Source: Lachnospiraceae bacterium (GTDB taxonomy: Bacteria > Bacillota > Clostridia > Lachnospirales > Lachnospiraceae). Taken from it: 64,000 bases of DNA. Numbering within the stretch: the stretch's first letter is position 1; each line of letters opens with the position of its first letter. The notes beneath the pieces were generated by a model. The model saw only the letters and a program-made list of their open reading frames with translations. It was not told the origin of the DNA and made no database searches. A program made the translations under genes and the position numbers. Of this stretch, positions 16,278 through 23,478 are shown one piece after another. Where the stretch lies: positions 62,001 through 126,000 of the forward strand of contig JALCKY010000005.1 of assembly GCA_022647575.1 (NCBI GenBank), given 5' to 3'.

Positions 16278-17679
16278 CGGCACTGCTGCCGTTTTTACCG
16301 GCCGCGCTGTTCTTCGGAGCGGCCGTTTTCTGTGCTGATTTTCCGTTGCTGACCGGTTTCCCCGCAGCCGGCTTCTTTGCCGGGGCTTTCTTTTCGGGAG
16401 CCTGTTTTACCGGAGCCTGTTTTGCCGAGGCCTGTTTTGCCGGAGCTTTCTTTACAGGAGCTGCCTTGGCCGGGATGGCTTTTCCAGTCTTCTTTACAGA
16501 AGCTGCTTTTTCCTGCACGTTTTTCACCGGGACTGACTTTTTGACCGGCATCGCTTTCGTGACGGCGGCCGCTTTCTGAACCGGCTGTGTTTTCTTGGCA
16601 GGGGCTTCTTTCCTGACAGGTGCCGCTGTCCTGGTCGGATTCTTCGGTGATGCCTTATGGGCATCCGCCGCTTTCTTCTGCTGGGCCTTCGCTGCTGCGG
16701 CAGCCTTCTTTTCTTTTTCTTTCAGAGCCGCCGCTTTCTTCTTTTCGGCTGCGGCAGCTTTCTTTTCTTTTTCTTTCTCGGCCGCCGCCCTCTTTTTCTC
16801 GGCTGCTGCGGCTTTCTTTTCTCTTTCCTTTTCAGCTGCCGCTCTCTTCTTTTCCGCTGCGGCGGCTTTCTTCTCTTTTTCCTTCAGGGCTGCTGCTTTC
16901 TTTTTTTCAGAGGCAGCTCTTTTCTTAGCCGCCTCCTTGGCTTTTTTTTCTTCAAGTACGGCTTTCTCTTTTGCCTTCTTTTCGGCAACAGCTGCTTTTT
17001 CCGCAGCCTTCTGTTCCGCAGCTGCAGCTTTTTCCGCTGCTTTCTGTTCCGCGGCCGCAGCCTTCTCGGCAGCTTTCTTTTCTGCCATTGCTTCTTTTTC
17101 TTCTTCTTTGGTCAGCTTGACCGGCCTTCCGAATTCATCCATTTTCGGAAGCGGCACAACCAGGTCCGTTTCCCTTTCGGCAATCTCGCGGATCGTATTC
17201 GTGATTTCCGCTACCGACTTCCCGTTCGTATCGATCAGGTGATCGGCGACCTTCTTATAGGCAGGCGCGCGCTCCTTCAGCATTTCCCCGATTTTTTCAT
17301 TCAGGTCGCCCTCTTTGAGCCATTCATGCTTTTTGCTCTTTTCAATCCGTTCGATGATCACATCCTGATTGGCCTGCAGGCAGTAGACGCGTCCGAGGCA
17401 TTTCAGGTACGGAGCATTCTGCGGCATCAGCGCCAGTCCGCTGCCGATAATGATGATGGAACGTTCCGTTTCTTTCAGAAGCCCGACCAGGATAAAGGTC
17501 TCCATTGCACGGTAATACGCCTCGCCGAAACGATCATAAATATCGCCCGACGACATCTTGAGCTTGTCCGTGACCATCTTGTCGACGTCAAGCAGGGGAA
17601 GCCCCATATCCTTTGCAAGCTTCTTGCCTACGGTGCCCTTCCCGGTTCCCATGAATCCTTCGATAATAATATGGTTCAT
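16255..17679 (-). CDS. Shikimate-kinase-like P-loop protein with long Lys/Ala-rich tail
   Basis: Residues 1-175 have the shikimate kinase fold signature: P-loop GFMGTGKGTVG, DVDKM, and YYRAMET matching the shikimate-binding Arg/Glu. However, the GGG loop is GSGLAL, and the RPLL lid is replaced by a charged segment (KKHEWLKEGD). Residues 195-345 are an uninterrupted Lys/Glu/Ala stretch expected to form a long single alpha helix or coiled coil. It contains four exact-length 18-residue repeats (258-329). Residues 345-474 are Lys/Pro/Ala-rich, like histone H1 tails. True shikimate kinases are about 170 aa. The ATG overlaps the yqeG stop by 4 nt (ATGA). Because aroD-aroK already supplies a canonical kinase, this protein may have another substrate or a nucleic-acid- or polymer-binding role (inference). 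Confidence 0.8.
   Translation of the reverse strand: MNHIIIEGFMGTGKGTVGKKLAKDMGLPLLDVDKMVTDKLKMSSGDIYDRFGEAYYRAMETFILVGLLKETERSIIIIGSGLALMPQNAPYLKCLGRVYCLQANQDVIIERIEKSKKHEWLKEGDLNEKIGEMLKERAPAYKKVADHLIDTNGKSVAEITNTIREIAERETDLVVPLPKMDEFGRPVKLTKEEEKEAMAEKKAAEKAAAAEQKAAEKAAAAEQKAAEKAAVAEKKAKEKAVLEEKKAKEAAKKRAASEKKKAAALKEKEKKAAAAEKKRAAAEKEREKKAAAAEKKRAAAEKEKEKKAAAAEKKKAAALKEKEKKAAAAAKAQQKKAADAHKASPKNPTRTAAPVRKEAPAKKTQPVQKAAAVTKAMPVKKSVPVKNVQEKAASVKKTGKAIPAKAAPVKKAPAKQASAKQAPVKQAPEKKAPAKKPAAGKPVSNGKSAQKTAAPKNSAAGKNGSSAVRKNPRK
16693..16908 (-). repeat. Four 54-bp in-frame tandem repeats in the Lys/Ala tail
   Basis: Residues 258-275, 276-293, 294-311 and 312-329 of the shikimate-kinase-like protein are four copies of an 18-residue unit of the form EKK(K/R)AAA(L/E)KEKEKKAAAA. 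At DNA level this is 4 x 54 bp, with synonymous and conservative changes between copies. Confidence 0.85.
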
Positions 17680-18188
17680 TTTTCAGTTCCCCTTCCATGC
17701 TTCTTATAATAAAAGTGCAGAACGATTTTTTCAAGAGCGCGTTTCAGGACAATCTGGAATTCTTCCCGGTCGGTAAACGGCTTCGTCAGGATCATATGCA
17801 TTCCGGCTCTTCTGGCACCCCAGACATCCGTAAAAATCTGATCCCCGATGCAGACCGTCTCTCTTTTTCCGGTGCCCATCAGCTCAAGCGCCTTCCGGTA
17901 TCCCTTCAGCGACGGCTTGAGAACTTTTGCCACGTAATGCACATTGACATGCCGGTTGAAATCTTCCACTCTCTTCTCATCATTGTTCGAAGTCAGGCAG
18001 ATCAGAAACCCCATCCGCCCCAGCCGGTTCAGCAGTTCATCCGATCTTTCATCGGCAGGCGCATCCGGCAGCACCAGCGTATTGTCGATATCGTAAATGA
18101 TTCCGCGGTATCCTTCCTTCCAGAGTTTCTCATAATCAATCGTGTAAGCGCTTTCCGCCGTTTCATCCGGATAGAAGATCTCAAACAT
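17676..18188 (-). CDS. yqeG: YqeG family HAD IIIA-type phosphatase
   Basis: This 170-aa haloacid-dehalogenase phosphatase has motif I DIDNTLV, motif II SNN (TSNNDEKRV), the motif III lysine in KPSLKGYRKAL, and motif IV GDQIFTDVWGA, all diagnostic of the YqeG family. The physiological substrate of the bacterial family is unsettled; relatives include phosphatidylglycerophosphate phosphatases. GGAGGAA lies seven bases before the ATG. It overlaps the EamA gene by 8 nt upstream and the kinase-like gene by 4 nt downstream, so translation of the three is coupled. YqeG next to aroE and aroK is a recurrent Firmicute neighbourhood. Confidence 0.9.
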   Translation of the reverse strand: MFEIFYPDETAESAYTIDYEKLWKEGYRGIIYDIDNTLVLPDAPADERSDELLNRLGRMGFLICLTSNNDEKRVEDFNRHVNVHYVAKVLKPSLKGYRKALELMGTGKRETVCIGDQIFTDVWGARRAGMHMILTKPFTDREEFQIVLKRALEKIVLHFYYKKHGRGTEK

Positions 18189-19089
18189 TCTGCGTTCCTC
18201 CGATCGGAAGGAATTTCAGCTTCGTTTCCGAAATCACGATGGCTAGGAAAATCATGACGCAGCCGATGACCATGCGTCCCGTAAAAATATCCCCGAGACA
18301 GAGGACGGAAAAAAAGGTCCCGAAGACGGCTTCCGTCGAAAGAAGAAGCGATGCCGTGGTCGCCGGCAGGTATTTCTGGCAGATGTTCTGCAGAAGATAG
18401 CATACCATCGTGCTCAGAAGTCCGAGGTACAGCATCCCCCAGGCCACATTGGGCTGCTTGAGTCCTTCCAGGGGAAATCCTCCTTCCGTAAGCGGCGCAA
18501 CCACCCAGGAAAGCACAGCTGCCACCGTCAGCTGAAGGACTGCCAGCGATACCGGATCATGCCCTTCCGTATATTTCTTGACCAGCATCAGATGGACGGC
18601 AAAGCCCAGGGCACAGATCAGCGTCAGGACATCTCCGATGTTCATGGAGTCGAAGCCCTGCGTGAGTGAAAGCAGCGCCACGCCCGCGATGCAGAGAAAT
18701 GAGGCAATGAAACTGTAGATATCCGGTTTCTTCTTCGTCACCGCCCATAAAAGGAACGGCACCATCACGACATACGTCGCGGTCAGAAAGGCATTCTTGC
18801 TTGCCGTCGTAAACTTGCATCCCCACGTCTGCACGTAATAGCTGAGGAAAAGAAGCACTCCCAGAATCAATCCTTCCAGCAGGACTTTTTTCGTCACGTA
18901 CTTTTTCAGACGTTTTGCAAACAGGATCAGAAGCGGAACACTTGCAATCGTAAAACGGAATGCCAGAATATAGGTTACCGGAAGGTAGTCCAGCGAATCC
19001 TTGACGATGACGAATGCAAATCCCCATATCGTCGTCATCAGGATGATTCCGGCGGCAGAACGGATCTCTGCCTTTTTACTGCTTTCCAT
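18181..19089 (-). CDS. EamA/DMT-family transporter
   Basis: This is a polytopic membrane protein of 302 aa with about ten hydrophobic helices and two EamA repeats, in the drug/metabolite transporter superfamily. The first repeat shows TTIWGFAFVIVK and a conserved RF (FRFTIASVP); the second shows CALGFAVHLMLVKKY and YLGLLSTMVCYLLQ. The substrate cannot be predicted. I chose the ATG at 19087-19089 (MESSKKAE). Upstream in-frame ATGs code for a basic extension inside the preceding gene and have no ribosome binding site. The start overlaps the AI-2E transporter stop by 14 nt. Confidence 0.88.
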   Translation of the reverse strand: MESSKKAEIRSAAGIILMTTIWGFAFVIVKDSLDYLPVTYILAFRFTIASVPLLILFAKRLKKYVTKKVLLEGLILGVLLFLSYYVQTWGCKFTTASKNAFLTATYVVMVPFLLWAVTKKKPDIYSFIASFLCIAGVALLSLTQGFDSMNIGDVLTLICALGFAVHLMLVKKYTEGHDPVSLAVLQLTVAAVLSWVVAPLTEGGFPLEGLKQPNVAWGMLYLGLLSTMVCYLLQNICQKYLPATTASLLLSTEAVFGTFFSVLCLGDIFTGRMVIGCVMIFLAIVISETKLKFLPIGGTQNV

Positions 19090-20440
19090 CGGTCTTATCT
19101 TTCCCTTCGCCTTCCCTGGCTTCGTCCTGCCCCTCTCTGTCGGAGCTGACGGCATCCTCACTGCTGCCGTCATCATCGAAGTCATCATCGTCTTCTTCAT
19201 CTTCATCATCCCGGGAATCCTGAGCGTCTTCCGTGCCGGCAGCTCCCGCTTCAGGCAGACCGTGCAGCAGCTTTCCCTGCCTGCTGACTCTCAGTTCCTT
19301 GGTTTTCAGCCTGTGGGAAATCCCCTTCTTGATCAGCTTGTAAATGAACGAAGTAAGCGGAATAAAGAACAGCATGCCTCCGAAGCCGAAAAGCGCGCCG
19401 CCGACCGTAATGGCAAACAATACGAAAACGGCCGGCATGCCGATTGATTTCCCGATGATGTGCGGATACATATAGTTGTCATCAAAGATACGGATTGCCA
19501 CGAAAATGATTACGAATGCGAGCAGCATTGCCGGCTTCGCCGTCAGGACGATGATGCCGCCCGCGACTCCGGCGATGATGGCACCGAAAATCGGGATGAA
19601 GCAGCAGATGGAGCAGATGATCGCGATGACGAACGCGTACGGCATCTGCATGACCCACAGGACCATTCCCACCAGGACGCCGAGGATCAGGGCTTCAAAG
19701 CACTGTCCGGTAATGAATTTATGGAACGTATCGTTGGCAATGGCGCAGCCGCTGAGGAATCTCTTCACGCCTTTTTCCGGGAAGATGCCGTAAAGGAATT
19801 TCAGGAAGCGTTCCTTATGCTTTTCCTTCCCTGCGCAGAGATAGCAGGCGACCGCAATGCCGATGCCGATATTGACTGCCTTGTTGATGACCGTCGTCGC
19901 CAGCTTCATGAGCCGGCTGAATCCTGTATTGGCACCGGATACAAAAAGATTGGAAACTTCATCGAAGATCTTGCCGACATCGATGCTCTGCAGTTCATTT
20001 TTCTGGATCCATTCCAGGATCGTCGGATACTTCGCGAATTTCTCATTCAGCCAGGCGCTCCACTTCGGCAGGGTATTGTTTGCCGCATCCGTCAGCGTCG
20101 TCAGGGCAGTCGTCAGCTTCGGTATGAAATAGAAGCTGACGAGGGCGATGACCGCCAGAATGATCAGGGCGGAAAGAATCAGGCTGAGCGGCCTCTTGAC
20201 TTTTTTGGCAACCGGAGAATCCTTTGTCCGTCCGTTTTCAAAAATGGTCCGTTCGAAAAAGGACATCGGGATGTTCAGGACGAATGCCATGCATCCGCCG
20301 AGAAAAAACGGGTACAGAATCCCCAGGACCCAGCTGATGCCGCTGATGACGCTCAGGATATTGAGCGAAATGACAAGCACCAGTCCGGCCAGGACAATCA
20401 GCCAGATGATCTTTCTCATCGTTTTTCTGTCCAGGGACAT
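19076..20440 (-). CDS. AI-2E family transporter (PF01594)
   Basis: The 454-aa membrane protein has about eight helices and the family signature in its C-terminal half (FIPIFGAIIAGVAGG, FDDNYMYPHIIGKSIG). Members include TqsA-type exporters and sodium/proton antiporters, so the name does not establish autoinducer-2 transport. An unusual feature is the long hydrophilic tail (about residues 385-454), which is extremely Asp/Glu-rich (DDEDEEDDDDFDDD). The AAAAGGAG site sits just before the ATG, and the gene starts 11 bp after the FAH-family gene ends. It is part of the FAH, AI-2E, EamA, YqeG, kinase-like operon. Confidence 0.88.
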   Translation of the reverse strand: MSLDRKTMRKIIWLIVLAGLVLVISLNILSVISGISWVLGILYPFFLGGCMAFVLNIPMSFFERTIFENGRTKDSPVAKKVKRPLSLILSALIILAVIALVSFYFIPKLTTALTTLTDAANNTLPKWSAWLNEKFAKYPTILEWIQKNELQSIDVGKIFDEVSNLFVSGANTGFSRLMKLATTVINKAVNIGIGIAVACYLCAGKEKHKERFLKFLYGIFPEKGVKRFLSGCAIANDTFHKFITGQCFEALILGVLVGMVLWVMQMPYAFVIAIICSICCFIPIFGAIIAGVAGGIIVLTAKPAMLLAFVIIFVAIRIFDDNYMYPHIIGKSIGMPAVFVLFAITVGGALFGFGGMLFFIPLTSFIYKLIKKGISHRLKTKELRVSRQGKLLHGLPEAGAAGTEDAQDSRDDEDEEDDDDFDDDGSSEDAVSSDREGQDEAREGEGKDKTDGKQ

Positions 20441-20451
20441 GTTCTCCTTTT

Positions 20452-21333
20452 CTACTCTACCGTATTATGCAGCGTTCCGATTCCCTCGATAACGCAGTCG
20501 ACCGTGTCGCCGCTTTTGAGGAATTTCGGAGGATCGAATCCCATGCCGACGCCGGCAGGCGTTCCCATGGAAATAATCGTTCCCGGCAGCAGCGTCATTC
20601 CCTGCGAAAGCTCGCTGATGACATAGGCCACATCAAAAATGAGAAGGTCCGTCGTGGAATCCTGCCTCAGCTCTCCGTTTACATAACTCTGGATCTTCAG
20701 CGAAGGCTTTCCCGGAATCTCGTCTGTCGTCACGATCCACGGACCCATCGGGGTAAAGCCGTCCAGGCTCTTCCCGAAATACCACTGCTTATGTCTTGTC
20801 TGCAGGACACGCGCGCTGACATCGTTCAGCACGGTATAGCCGAAGACATGGTCATAGGCTTCCTCACGGCTGACTTTGCTGGTTTCCTTTCCGATGATCA
20901 CGGCAAGTTCGCATTCATAGTCCAGCCTTGCCTCGATATCGGAATGGCTCTGGATCATGCCGCCGTCGGGAACTGCCTCATTGACCCGCTTGGAGAAATA
21001 AATCGGATACGGTCGCTCGCCGCCGAAGGTCTTGTTTTCGTATTTTGCCGCTTCTTCCGCGTGCTGCATGTAATTGATGCCCAGGCAGATGATATCCTGT
21101 GCCGGGCAGGGAATCGGCGAGCATTTCTCGATTTCTTCATAGGGAAGCCCGTTCTTCGGGTTCTTCAGGAATGTCGTCAGCGTCTGGTAGTCCTCGACCG
21201 TGAGACGCTCCACCAGATCCGTCATATTGAAATACGAAATGCCGATATCCGGAAGGGAATAAACCGTTTTCCCGTCTTCCGAAGCAACACCCAGCGTTTC
21301 GTATCCGTCCTGCTTAAAGGTAAGGAATTTCAT
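20452..21333 (-). CDS. Fumarylacetoacetate hydrolase family protein
   Basis: The 293-aa protein belongs to the FAH superfamily of metal-dependent C-C hydrolases, isomerases and oxaloacetate decarboxylases. Core motifs are CLGINYMQHAEEA, the metal-binding carboxylates in DYECELAVIIG, NDVSAR, the loop KSLDGFTPMGPW, and the closing GTPAGVGMGFDPP. The exact substrate is unclear; homologues are often named HpcE/HpaG-like or acylpyruvase. I chose the ATG at 21331-21333, which has AAGGAGGAAATC directly upstream. A long upstream in-frame extension crosses the promoter and terminator and is not coding. It is the first gene of a five-gene operon. Confidence 0.92.
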   Translation of the reverse strand: MKFLTFKQDGYETLGVASEDGKTVYSLPDIGISYFNMTDLVERLTVEDYQTLTTFLKNPKNGLPYEEIEKCSPIPCPAQDIICLGINYMQHAEEAAKYENKTFGGERPYPIYFSKRVNEAVPDGGMIQSHSDIEARLDYECELAVIIGKETSKVSREEAYDHVFGYTVLNDVSARVLQTRHKQWYFGKSLDGFTPMGPWIVTTDEIPGKPSLKIQSYVNGELRQDSTTDLLIFDVAYVISELSQGMTLLPGTIISMGTPAGVGMGFDPPKFLKSGDTVDCVIEGIGTLHNTVE

Positions 21334-21370
21334 GATTTCCTCCTTGTTTTCACTGATAAGGAATGAATTT

Positions 21371-21399
21371 ATTGTATCACTTCGGCGATGCCAGCACAA
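21371..21399 (-). promoter_or_regulatory. Promoter of the FAH-to-kinase-like operon
   Basis: Minus-strand TTGTGC (21394-21399) and TACAAT (21371-21376) are 17 bp apart, about 38 bp before the ATG of the FAH-family gene and downstream of the tsf terminator. Confidence 0.6.
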
Positions 21400-21441
21400 C
21401 CGCGAACACCGCCGCCGTAAAAAATCAGATGCCTCCGGACC

Positions 21442-21473
21442 AAAAAAACGGCACCGCCCCGAAGCGATGCCGT
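21442..21473 (-). terminator. Terminator of rpsB-tsf
   Basis: ACGGCACCGC (21448-21457) pairs with GCGATGCCGT (21464-21473) around a 6-nt loop, with one G-U pair. On the minus strand it is followed by seven Ts (21442-21448). A second small hairpin lies between it and the tsf stop codon. Confidence 0.88.
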
Positions 21474-21520
21474 CTGTCGATTTTTTAAATTGAAGAGATT
21501 TCCTTCTGCGGAAATCCGGA

Positions 21521-22459
21521 TTACATATCCTTGCGCTGAGCTGCAACTTCTGCCGCGAAATCTTCGTGTCTCTTCTCGATGCCTTCGCCTGTCTCAAATC
21601 TGACAAACTGCTTAATGGTGATCTTTGCGCCGTTGGCCTTGGCGACTTCATCGATGTACTGCTTCACGGACTGTTTTCCGTCCTCTGCCTTGACATAGAT
21701 CTGATCCATCAGGCAGATTTCCTTCAGTTCCTTATTGATCCTGCCCATCACGATGCCGGTCAGAACCTTTTCCGGAGCATCCGGTTTCTCGTTCTTCGCT
21801 GCATCCATGAAGATTTCCTTTTCTTTTGCCAGGTATTCTTCATCGACCTCATCCTGATTGCAGTACTGCGGTCTCATAGCTGCTGCCTGCATGGCAACGT
21901 TCTTAGCCATTTCCTTGACTGCATCATTGACGACGTCTGTCACGACGTCCACAAGGACGACGATTTTTCCGCCCATATGCGTATAGGAACCGATGAATCC
22001 GTTCTCTTCCGCAATTTTCTTGAAACGGCGGATCTTCATGTTCTCGCCGATGACGGCAATCTGCTCCGTCAGGGCATCCCGTACGGTCTTGCTCTCATCG
22101 AATTTCCAGTTTTCGGAAAGGAAGGCATCCAGATCGGATTCTTCGGTTGACATAACCTGCTCTGCTACCTGATGCACGTAATTCTGGAATTTCTCGTTCT
22201 TTGCGACAAAGTCTGTCTCGGAGTTGACCTCGACGGCCACACCCCTCTTCTCATCATCGGATACGATCGCCATGCAGAGTCCTTCTGCCGCAATGCGGTC
22301 CGCTTTCTTTGCAGCCTTCATCTGTCCGTTCTTGCGAAGGAAGTCAATTGCCTCCTCCATATTTCCGTCGGTTGCGGTCAGGGCTTTCTTGCAGTCCATC
22401 ATGCCTGCGCCGCTTGCTTCTCTTAACTCTTTGACCATTGATGCGGTAATGTTCGCCAT
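21521..22459 (-). CDS. tsf: Elongation factor Ts
   Basis: EF-Ts recycles EF-Tu from the GDP to the GTP state. The 312-aa protein begins with the UBA-like domain MANITASMVKELREASGAG, followed by MDCKKAL, both hallmark EF-Ts. The core has the TDFVAKN motif. I chose the ATG at 22457-22459 with GGAGG seven bases upstream, since the longer frame has no better site. It follows rpsB by 74 bp, the usual bacterial order. A stable hairpin in the gap may tune tsf relative to rpsB. Confidence 0.97.
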   Translation of the reverse strand: MANITASMVKELREASGAGMMDCKKALTATDGNMEEAIDFLRKNGQMKAAKKADRIAAEGLCMAIVSDDEKRGVAVEVNSETDFVAKNEKFQNYVHQVAEQVMSTEESDLDAFLSENWKFDESKTVRDALTEQIAVIGENMKIRRFKKIAEENGFIGSYTHMGGKIVVLVDVVTDVVNDAVKEMAKNVAMQAAAMRPQYCNQDEVDEEYLAKEKEIFMDAAKNEKPDAPEKVLTGIVMGRINKELKEICLMDQIYVKAEDGKQSVKQYIDEVAKANGAKITIKQFVRFETGEGIEKRHEDFAAEVAAQRKDM

Positions 22460-22486
22460 TTTAGAAACCTCCGTTATTTTTAAAGC

Positions 22487-22509
22487 GGCCTCCCTGAATG
22501 CGGGAGGCC
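22487..22509 (-). promoter_or_regulatory. rpsB-tsf intercistronic hairpin
   Basis: A perfect 8-bp GC-rich stem (GGCCTCCC at 22487-22494, GGGAGGCC at 22502-22509) has a 7-nt loop and lies between the two genes. The downstream run on the minus strand is only weakly T-rich (CTTTAAAAATAA), so partial termination or mRNA stabilisation is more likely than full termination. Confidence 0.6.
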
Positions 22510-22533
22510 CTGTTTTCATTTTATGCTGCCTGA

Positions 22534-23337
22534 TTATGCTTCTTCCGGAGCTGCTGCTTCTTCAGCAGGAGCATCTTCCGATGCTTTTTCGGATGCTTCA
22601 TCCGGATAAGCCGTATAGCCTTCTGCCGGGATTTCGGAAGCATCGGCTTCCATCGTTCCCTGATTTGCCTCGATGACAGCGTCAGCCATCTTGGAAACAA
22701 TCAGCTTGACGGCACGGATGGCATCATCATTTCCAGGGATCACGAAATCAAGTTCTTCCGGATCGCAGTTTGTATCGCAGATGCCGATCAGCGGGATGTG
22801 AAGGGAATGTGCTTCCAGTACGCAGATGTGTTCCTTCTTCGGATCGACGATGAAGATGGCATCCGGAAGCTTCTTCATTTCCTTGATGCCGCCGAGGTTC
22901 TTCTGCAGCTTCTCTTCTTCCTTCTTAAGCTTGAGGACTTCTTTCTTCGGCAGTACGTCGAAGGTTCCGTCCTGTTCCATTGTTTCGATTTCCTTGAGGT
23001 GCTTGATACGGCTCTGGATTGTCTTGAAGTTTGTCAGCATGCCGCCGAGCCAGCGCTCATTGACATAGTACATGCCGCAGCGTTCCGCTTCCGTGCGGAT
23101 CGTATCCTGGGCCTGTTTCTTCGTGCCGACGAAAAGGATCTTTCCGCCCTTGGCGACAACATCGGCGATTGCGTTGTACGCATCGTCCACCATGCCTACG
23201 GATTTCTGAAGGTCGATGATGTAGATTCCGTTGCGCTCCGTATAGATATACGGTTTCATTTTCGGGTTCCAGCGTCTTGTCTGATGCCCGAAATGTACGC
23301 CTGCTTCCAGCAGCTGTTTCATGGAAATAACGCTCAT
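22534..23337 (-). CDS. rpsB: 30S ribosomal protein S2
   Basis: S2 joins the 30S subunit late and is needed for S1 or mRNA binding. The 267-aa product carries the family signatures [20 protein letters not shown] and the FIVDPKKEH / [14 protein letters not shown] block. The C-terminus has an Ala/Glu-rich extension (about residues 235-267), common in Clostridia. AAAGGAG precedes the ATG. A near-consensus promoter lies 113 bp upstream, leaving a roughly 105-nt leader that could host the autoregulation known for rpsB in other bacteria (inference). Confidence 0.98.
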   Translation of the reverse strand: MSVISMKQLLEAGVHFGHQTRRWNPKMKPYIYTERNGIYIIDLQKSVGMVDDAYNAIADVVAKGGKILFVGTKKQAQDTIRTEAERCGMYYVNERWLGGMLTNFKTIQSRIKHLKEIETMEQDGTFDVLPKKEVLKLKKEEEKLQKNLGGIKEMKKLPDAIFIVDPKKEHICVLEAHSLHIPLIGICDTNCDPEELDFVIPGNDDAIRAVKLIVSKMADAVIEANQGTMEADASEIPAEGYTAYPDEASEKASEDAPAEEAAAPEEA

Positions 23338-23449
23338 TTTTGTTTCTCCTTTTGGTTTTTAATCTTCCACATGCTTCTGCTGCCCAAGACCCGCCGAAAC
23401 GGGCACCGGATGGACAAATCCGCATATGTGATTTTTTTGCGACCTTACG

Positions 23450-23478
23450 ATTATAACATCCGCCCGCTGCTTCGTCAA
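23450..23478 (-). promoter_or_regulatory. Strong promoter of rpsB-tsf
   Basis: Minus-strand TTGACG (23473-23478) and a perfect TATAAT (23450-23455) are 17 bp apart. The -35 element overlaps the last codons of the upstream HAD-CPBP gene. Confidence 0.85.

Noticed and set aside
16595-17709. Long plus-strand frames rich in Phe, Ser and Ala opposite the Lys/Ala tail
   Set aside because: These come from the antisense of the AAG/GCC codons in the repeated tail; they have no start signal or known fold.
22487-22509. The rpsB-tsf hairpin as a full transcription terminator
   Set aside because: There is no proper T run after the stem, and tsf has no promoter of its own in the gap.
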